The notes under the pieces are model-generated. The model did no database searches, had not been told where the DNA came from, and saw nothing but the letters and a program-made list of their open reading frames with translations. From Asterias rubens (Eukaryota; Echinodermata; Asteroidea; Forcipulatida; Asteriidae): a DNA stretch of 64,000 nt. Where the stretch lies: positions 19,305,195-19,369,194 of the forward strand of contig NC_047068.1 in assembly GCF_902459465.1 (NCBI RefSeq), in the 5' to 3' direction. Positions within the stretch are counted from its first letter, which is position 1. Every line of letters starts with the position of its first letter. A program made the translations under genes and the position numbers. Below are positions 59,401 through 64,000 of this stretch, in pieces.

Positions 59401-62400
59401 TAGCCTTCAAGAAATGTCAGGAAATTAACTTTTTTTTGTTGCATTTATACTACAGATCCTTTTGGTAAGCAGTTTGCAATGGCTAATTCTATTTTCTCAA
59501 TACAATTGCAACACTCCTATGGTTGTTTGTTTTGATTGTTTTGTGTCTCTAGAGTTATACTTACTATGATATCAAAGAAGCTAGAGCCAAAGAGTTGCCA
59601 CTTCTTGATGATTTCAATGGACTCCACCCTGGCCTCATGTGGACTCATGGATTCCAGCATGGGTAGTTCATCATGGATTAGATTTAACCATTGCTGAGGG
59701 TTCATACAGTCTATCACTGCAGAGGGAAGAATACCCGGCAAGTCTTTCCTGCAAAACAAATGTAAATAATGATTGTGTGAATTTACAAAGGAGCATGGTG
59801 TGAACATGGGTTTTGAGAATCAAATATAAAAGACCTAAATGCACATGACATCACTGCAGTAATGCGCTTTTGGGGAGGTTGTGATCACTTGAAATTCTGT
59901 AAAGCTGAAATACACTCTGTGTAAAGTAGTAGTCTCGGCTAATTTTCTACCATCCACCTAAATGCACATAACATCACTGCAGTAATGCCCTTTTGGGGAG
60001 GTTGTGATCATTTTAAATTCTGTAAGGCTGAAATACACTCTGTGTAAAGTAGTAGTCTCGGCTAATTTTCTACCATCCACCTAAATGCACATAACATCAC
60101 TGCAGTAATGCCCTTTTAATTGGGGAGGTTGTGATCACTTTAAATTCTGTAGGGCTAAAAAGTGAAAGTAGTAGTCTCTGCAAATTTCCTACCTTCCACA
60201 TACATGTAAATGTACATGATGTCACTGCAGTAATGCCCTTTTGGGGAGGTTGTGATCACTTTAAATTCTGTAAGGCTGAAATCCACTAAGTGAAAGAAGT
60301 AGTCTCGGCCAATTTCCTACCTTCCACCAAGGTAGAAATTAAAAAGCAGGACAGCTCTTTTTAGAACAGAGAAAATCGTCCAAATTCCAAAATATCTAGT
60401 TCAAGGTAGTAGAATCAAGACATACACTTGGTCTACATGTATATATCGAAGTCTTATATAGCACACGTATCTACCAAACAAGGTACAAGGCGCTGAGTAT
60501 TATACAAACTTTCAGAAAGATAAGTTTTTGCAGTGTTGGATTCTGAGACCCAATTATTTAGCACCTTATAAGGGTTTACAAGGTGCTACGGCGCATTCAG
60601 CAGCGTCAGCCAGGAACACCGGGGCGAAAACCAAATATACAAGATTTAATGTTAAATAGAAACATCTTTAATGAAATGAATTAAGAGCAAACTCACAGAG
60701 TGGGTATTTGGACCTTATCTGCGGCCCGATGCTGCAGTGCAGCCAGTCTGACAGTCTCTGATGCTTGCTGGTCACTAAGATTAGATCCCTCCATTACAAT
60801 AAGACGGCTGCTCTGATAATCAGGAACAAGCTGTGGCATCAAGAAAATAAAAATCATGAATCTCCTCAAACTTCCAAGGCAAGAGGAATAAAATAACTGC
60901 ATTTCAAAGGTTAATTAACCTTGGTACACTTTAGAAAAGTTAAGCTTTATTCCAGCTTGCCTAGCTTGAGGCAGTTTGAATCATATAATCATAAATACCC
61001 CAGACAGTTCGCTATTTTTATTGGTAGAGAGCTCGTCATGTTGGGGTGTTTAAAGGGTTGATAAAGACATGGCTGAAGCTGTTAAGGACCGGCTGGCTTC
61101 GCGAGTTGGGCGCGCAAGCTCATGTTTGCCAATTTTACTTATGCGGAATGCAATTCATATGAGTACCATCATGTAATCTTTCTGTACACGCGCATATAAA
61201 CATCAACCTAAAGCGCACAAAACATTTTTACAAAAGGTTTTGCAAATTCGAAAATTAAAACTGGGAAAGATTGTCTAGAATTGTAAATACTTTTTTGCTC
61301 TTTAACAAAAGTGCATATAGGAATAAAATAGTAGTGACTCGTTCCTAAACGGCCATTTAAAACCTTACAAAGCCGTGGTCATGTGATAAAGGCCCTGGCC
61401 TTATTTGAACAGCGGGATCCTCTAACCTGATTGAAGATGATGGAGGAATGGAACTCATTGCTGACAGTCATTGCTTGGTTCCATAATACTTTCTTGAAGA
61501 GGAGAGCATACTCAAAGTCCTGACTTTCAAAGTGAGTTGTAACATCCATTAGATAGTCAGACAGCTGGAATGGAACCACTCGTTTCTCTGAACCATGAAA
61601 ACAAAAAAGCTAAAACTTTAAAATCTCTCAACAACTTAACTTAACTTAACGCGGGTGGCGGTAGCTGAACTAAAGCTGGCTAGTAGAAAGCGTACCTTAA
61701 AATATTAGATGCTGAGGTGCTGTGGTTTTTGAGAAATGAATAAAACAATGTCATGAAAATACGTTTTTACATGCTAAAATAATTTTTTTCTCATGATCAG
61801 TGAGACGAAAATTATTTTCATGACATTATTTTATTCATTTCTCAAAAACTACAGCACCTCAGCAAGTAATATTTTCAGGGAAGCTTTCTACTATCATTAT
61901 CTTCAAACTGTGTTAGTTTAGTGTAAATCTGTGGACATTGTGTTTTTGTCCAACAAAAAGTACATAGACCCTTTAAGTAGGATTTGAAACTTTAAACATG
62001 GTGGTGGGAGTATAATTAGGTGAGGTTTGCGGTATATGTTGATGCCACCACTATCATAGTCAAGTTCCCTTTATCCAATAACAGCAATGGATGCTACTTT
62101 TCATTGTACAAAAAGGAACCAGACTATTTTTCTTTCCAGCCTCAATTTGGTAACATTGGTCTGCATGGGCCAACAACCAAGACGGCGGCATCGTGCTAAA
62201 GGTCTATAGCACCGTGTGTGAATCTTTTTTTGAGTGGTGTTGGTTCTGGAAAAAAACAAAAGTATTAACAACTCAACGATTGGATCAGTCTGATCGTCTT
62301 CAGGAGGATGTTAGAATTGCAGTTGATAATATGTAACCTGTCATCACAAAATGAGCTGAAAGTCAGAAAAAAAAAATTGCTATTGGTATTTCTGAATTCT

Positions 62401-63790
62401 GCAGATCATGAGCTTTCCAATGGTATATAACACCTGGGGTAACAATAATCCTCCAAGCCAACAGAGCTTGTGGAAACAATAGAGTTCTCACTTATCTAAT
62501 GAGAAATATTTTACTTCGACCGGCTGAACTGGAAAACGGCACAGTGCGACTTTCAGCTCACTTGGTCGTGACCAATATAAACAGCTAGCTCTCGATTTCA
62601 TACTAATTTTAATTCATTTGTGTAAAAAACCCACTTACTTGAGGGTACCAATCCAAAGAGCCCAAACTCCTTGATAGCTTCAGGCTGCTGTATACCCATC
62701 TCAGTGCATAGCTCTTCCAGTATATCCCATACCACTGTGCTGCCTGATACCTTAACCATTGTTCGCATATTACCAGGAAGATGAACCTGCTGTCGTCTGA
62801 CCATACGCCCCTCCTTATCAGAAAATAAATTTATCTTATTAGTTTTGGGGAGAAAGTTTCCCTATTTGAAGTGAAGGTATTCGTTCGGTAATCACTCTTA
62901 AATGCAAATAAAAACTGTTTGTAATAAGCCTGCAGCAGCTTTTGATAAAAAAAGCATTTTGAGCAACATTTCACTTTGGAGTAATGTGGTTATGTAAAAA
63001 AGATATCAGTTTTTATGCCCCCAGATTTGAATCAGAGAAGCACTAGTGTCAGTAACATTTCTCACACTGTGGTGTTTGCGTTTGGGGGTTATATTTCCTG
63101 CTTGGACATATTTGCTCCAGTTTTTCAGCGATATCTCAAAAACGTGACCACCTTTTGAAATGAAATTTTCACATGTTAGTTTCATTGTATCTCTCTTCAA
63201 GCGATCGCATCAAAGTTCCAATTTGTGGTTCGCACGATGGAACACCAACAAGATCTTTCCTGGGCTTTGCTGCTACATTTTTATAAGATTAAAACAATCT
63301 AACTGTTTTAAAAAACCAAAGGTATACTTTGCCTTTCAAAGCAACTTTTCCCATTTTATTATTATTATTACTGGTTTAGCAAATTCTGCTCATCGCAGCC
63401 AGCAGGCTGAACTAAAATACAGATTAACAATAACAATATAAACGTACAGCAAAATATCCACATGTATTCAATAGGAACATTAAAAATGTAAAAGCAACAG
63501 ACAATAGTTTTGTTATGAAAACCAAAAAATAAATATAACTCAGAAAATGAAATTTTGAGCTCACCATAAGTTGTTGGACCTCCACTGTACCAGGCAGCAA
63601 GCGTCGACCACCATGTCTGAATGTCTTACGTAGATTATACAGACATACCCCAGCCATTCCACCATACTGATACTCTGCAGTCTGGGCTACCATAGTCAGG
63701 TATTGAAACAGATAAGGCTTCAGTGTTGGTGAGCAGCGGAAGTAGGATGTTAGGAGACCAAAGAACCTCCAAGCACGCACTAAACTTAAT
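56445..63790 (-). CDS. Unconventional myosin-type MyTH4-FERM tail, C-terminal part; 5' end outside window
   Basis: Eight 3'-terminal coding exons: 63790-63565, 62813-62639, 61587-61427, 60830-60697, 59748-59565, 58547-58464, 57889-57755, 57044-56445 (stop 56447-56445). The first starts in phase 2, so upstream exons lie beyond the window. About 565 residues are visible. The first ~75 are the end of a MyTH4 domain (AWRFFGLLTSYF, YLFQYLTMVAQ, LRKTFRHGGRRLLPG). A FERM domain follows: F1 VRRQQVHLPGNMRTMVKV; F2 with ALLFKKVLWNQA, ETVRLAALQHRAAD and MLESMSPHEARVESIE; F3 with SRVGGGCLLAINKAGIHLL and FVDLKCGNLMVQRVTRLEAN. Such tails bind cargo and microtubules in plus-end actin motors. The F2 motifs RLAALQH and SPHEA resemble myosin XV most, but classes VII, X, XXII or a PLEKHH-type protein are not excluded because no motor is visible. 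After FERM comes a ~180-residue low-complexity tail with a PPPPPPP run, ending FYAGRK. Confidence 0.85.
58635..58944. mobile_element. Truncated TTAA MITE in the MyTH4-FERM gene
   Basis: Left end ttaaaagcactggacacctt and ggtaattgtcaaagaccagt are present; it stops near ctcgtttccaagtaagtttt where a GGGCCC-type repeat begins. Confidence 0.8.
59834..60330. repeat. Intronic minisatellite, unit about 123 bp, four copies
   Basis: Lies in the intron between the 60697 and 59748 exons of the MyTH4-FERM gene. Successive copies share gcagtaatgcccttttgggg, gttgtgatcac and agtagtagtctcgg motifs; the first three copies start at about 59834, 59957 and 60080, a constant 123-bp step, and the fourth is more diverged. 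No splice site is included. Confidence 0.9.
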
Positions 63791-63930
63791 CTGAATAGTA
63801 AAGAATATAATGAAAATATATGGATTATGGGATTTGAGGCATTGCATGGCGAGGTACCAACATATATTTTGTTTGCAGTTACACCATGTGTTTATCTACT
63901 TGCCAGGTCTTCAGGTGACATCGCCAGTCT

Positions 63931-64000
63931 TCTGATGATGACAAGAGCAAGCTAGTCGAAATGTTGAGACTGATGAAGAAGACCATCAGAGCATACTGAT
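63931..64000 (+). ncRNA. Paired hammerhead-like motifs at window edge (candidate)
   Basis: A first core CTGATGA (63932) with agcaagctagtc and GAAA (63958) is followed by a second CTGATGA (63970) and catcagagcatactgat, cut off by the window end. Related pieces: 50854-50900 (minus), 49530-49585 (minus), 62270-62305 (minus) and 55268-55304 (plus). Confidence 0.35.

Noticed and set aside
59063..59428. 121-residue plus-strand ORF
   Set aside because: Low-complexity, repeat-bordered and antisense to an intron of the MyTH4-FERM gene; ends in a GGGCCC-type repeat.
59834..60330. CRISPR-like spaced repeats
   Set aside because: Whole-unit tandem repetition with no unique spacers, in an animal intron.

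Overview
The window is animal nuclear DNA: intron-rich genes, many dispersed short repeats, and no bacterial-type operons. It carries parts or all of four protein-coding genes, all on the minus strand and head to tail. In transcription order they are: (1) the 3' end of an unconventional myosin-type gene with a MyTH4-FERM tail (63790 down to 56445; its 5' part lies beyond the window); (2) a complete PSMD12/Rpn5 gene for a 26S proteasome lid subunit (53121-42692, 11 coding exons, 457 codons plus stop); (3) a complete MRPL12 gene for the mitochondrial ribosome stalk protein (38982-35542, 5 coding exons, 207 codons plus stop); (4) the 5' half of PRKDC, the DNA-PK catalytic subunit (33840-746, 43 coding exons, 2003 codons; the FAT, kinase and FATC regions lie beyond the left edge). 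I rebuilt the exons by hand from GT-AG boundaries, reading phase and remembered vertebrate homologues. All phases agree within each gene. Protein character and repeat style suggest a marine invertebrate deuterostome, most likely an echinoderm; that placement is inference. The genes serve unrelated functions (DNA end joining, mitochondrial translation, protein degradation, actin-based transport), so I see no functional cluster. Layout: 1-33840 PRKDC; 33841-35541 intergenic; 35542-38982 MRPL12; 38983-42691 intergenic with hairpins and TTAA-flanked elements; 42692-53121 PSMD12; 53122-56444 AT-rich intergenic or 3'UTR; 56445-64000 the MyTH4-FERM gene. Introns and gaps are filled with non-autonomous repeats: a TTAA-flanked MITE of about 350-390 bp (at least ten copies), a short inverted-repeat family ending in a GGGCCCAATTTCATAGAGCT-type motif (dozens of pieces), two tRNA-like SINE families, large palindromic MITEs, degraded LINE 3' ends, and motifs resembling hammerhead ribozyme cores. 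The most unusual observation is that four exon-intron junctions of these housekeeping genes lie inside tandem repeats that copy the splice site itself: a 144-bp unit at the PRKDC exon 42 acceptor (six acceptors), a 96-bp unit at the PRKDC exon 39 donor (three donors), a 72-bp unit at the PSMD12 exon 9 donor (five donors), and a decayed 82-94-bp unit at the PRKDC exon 14 acceptor. Choice of splice site there would insert 48- or 32-residue blocks in frame, shift the frame, or introduce a stop. Two PRKDC introns also appear to consist almost wholly of transposable elements, one of them starting at intron position +6.
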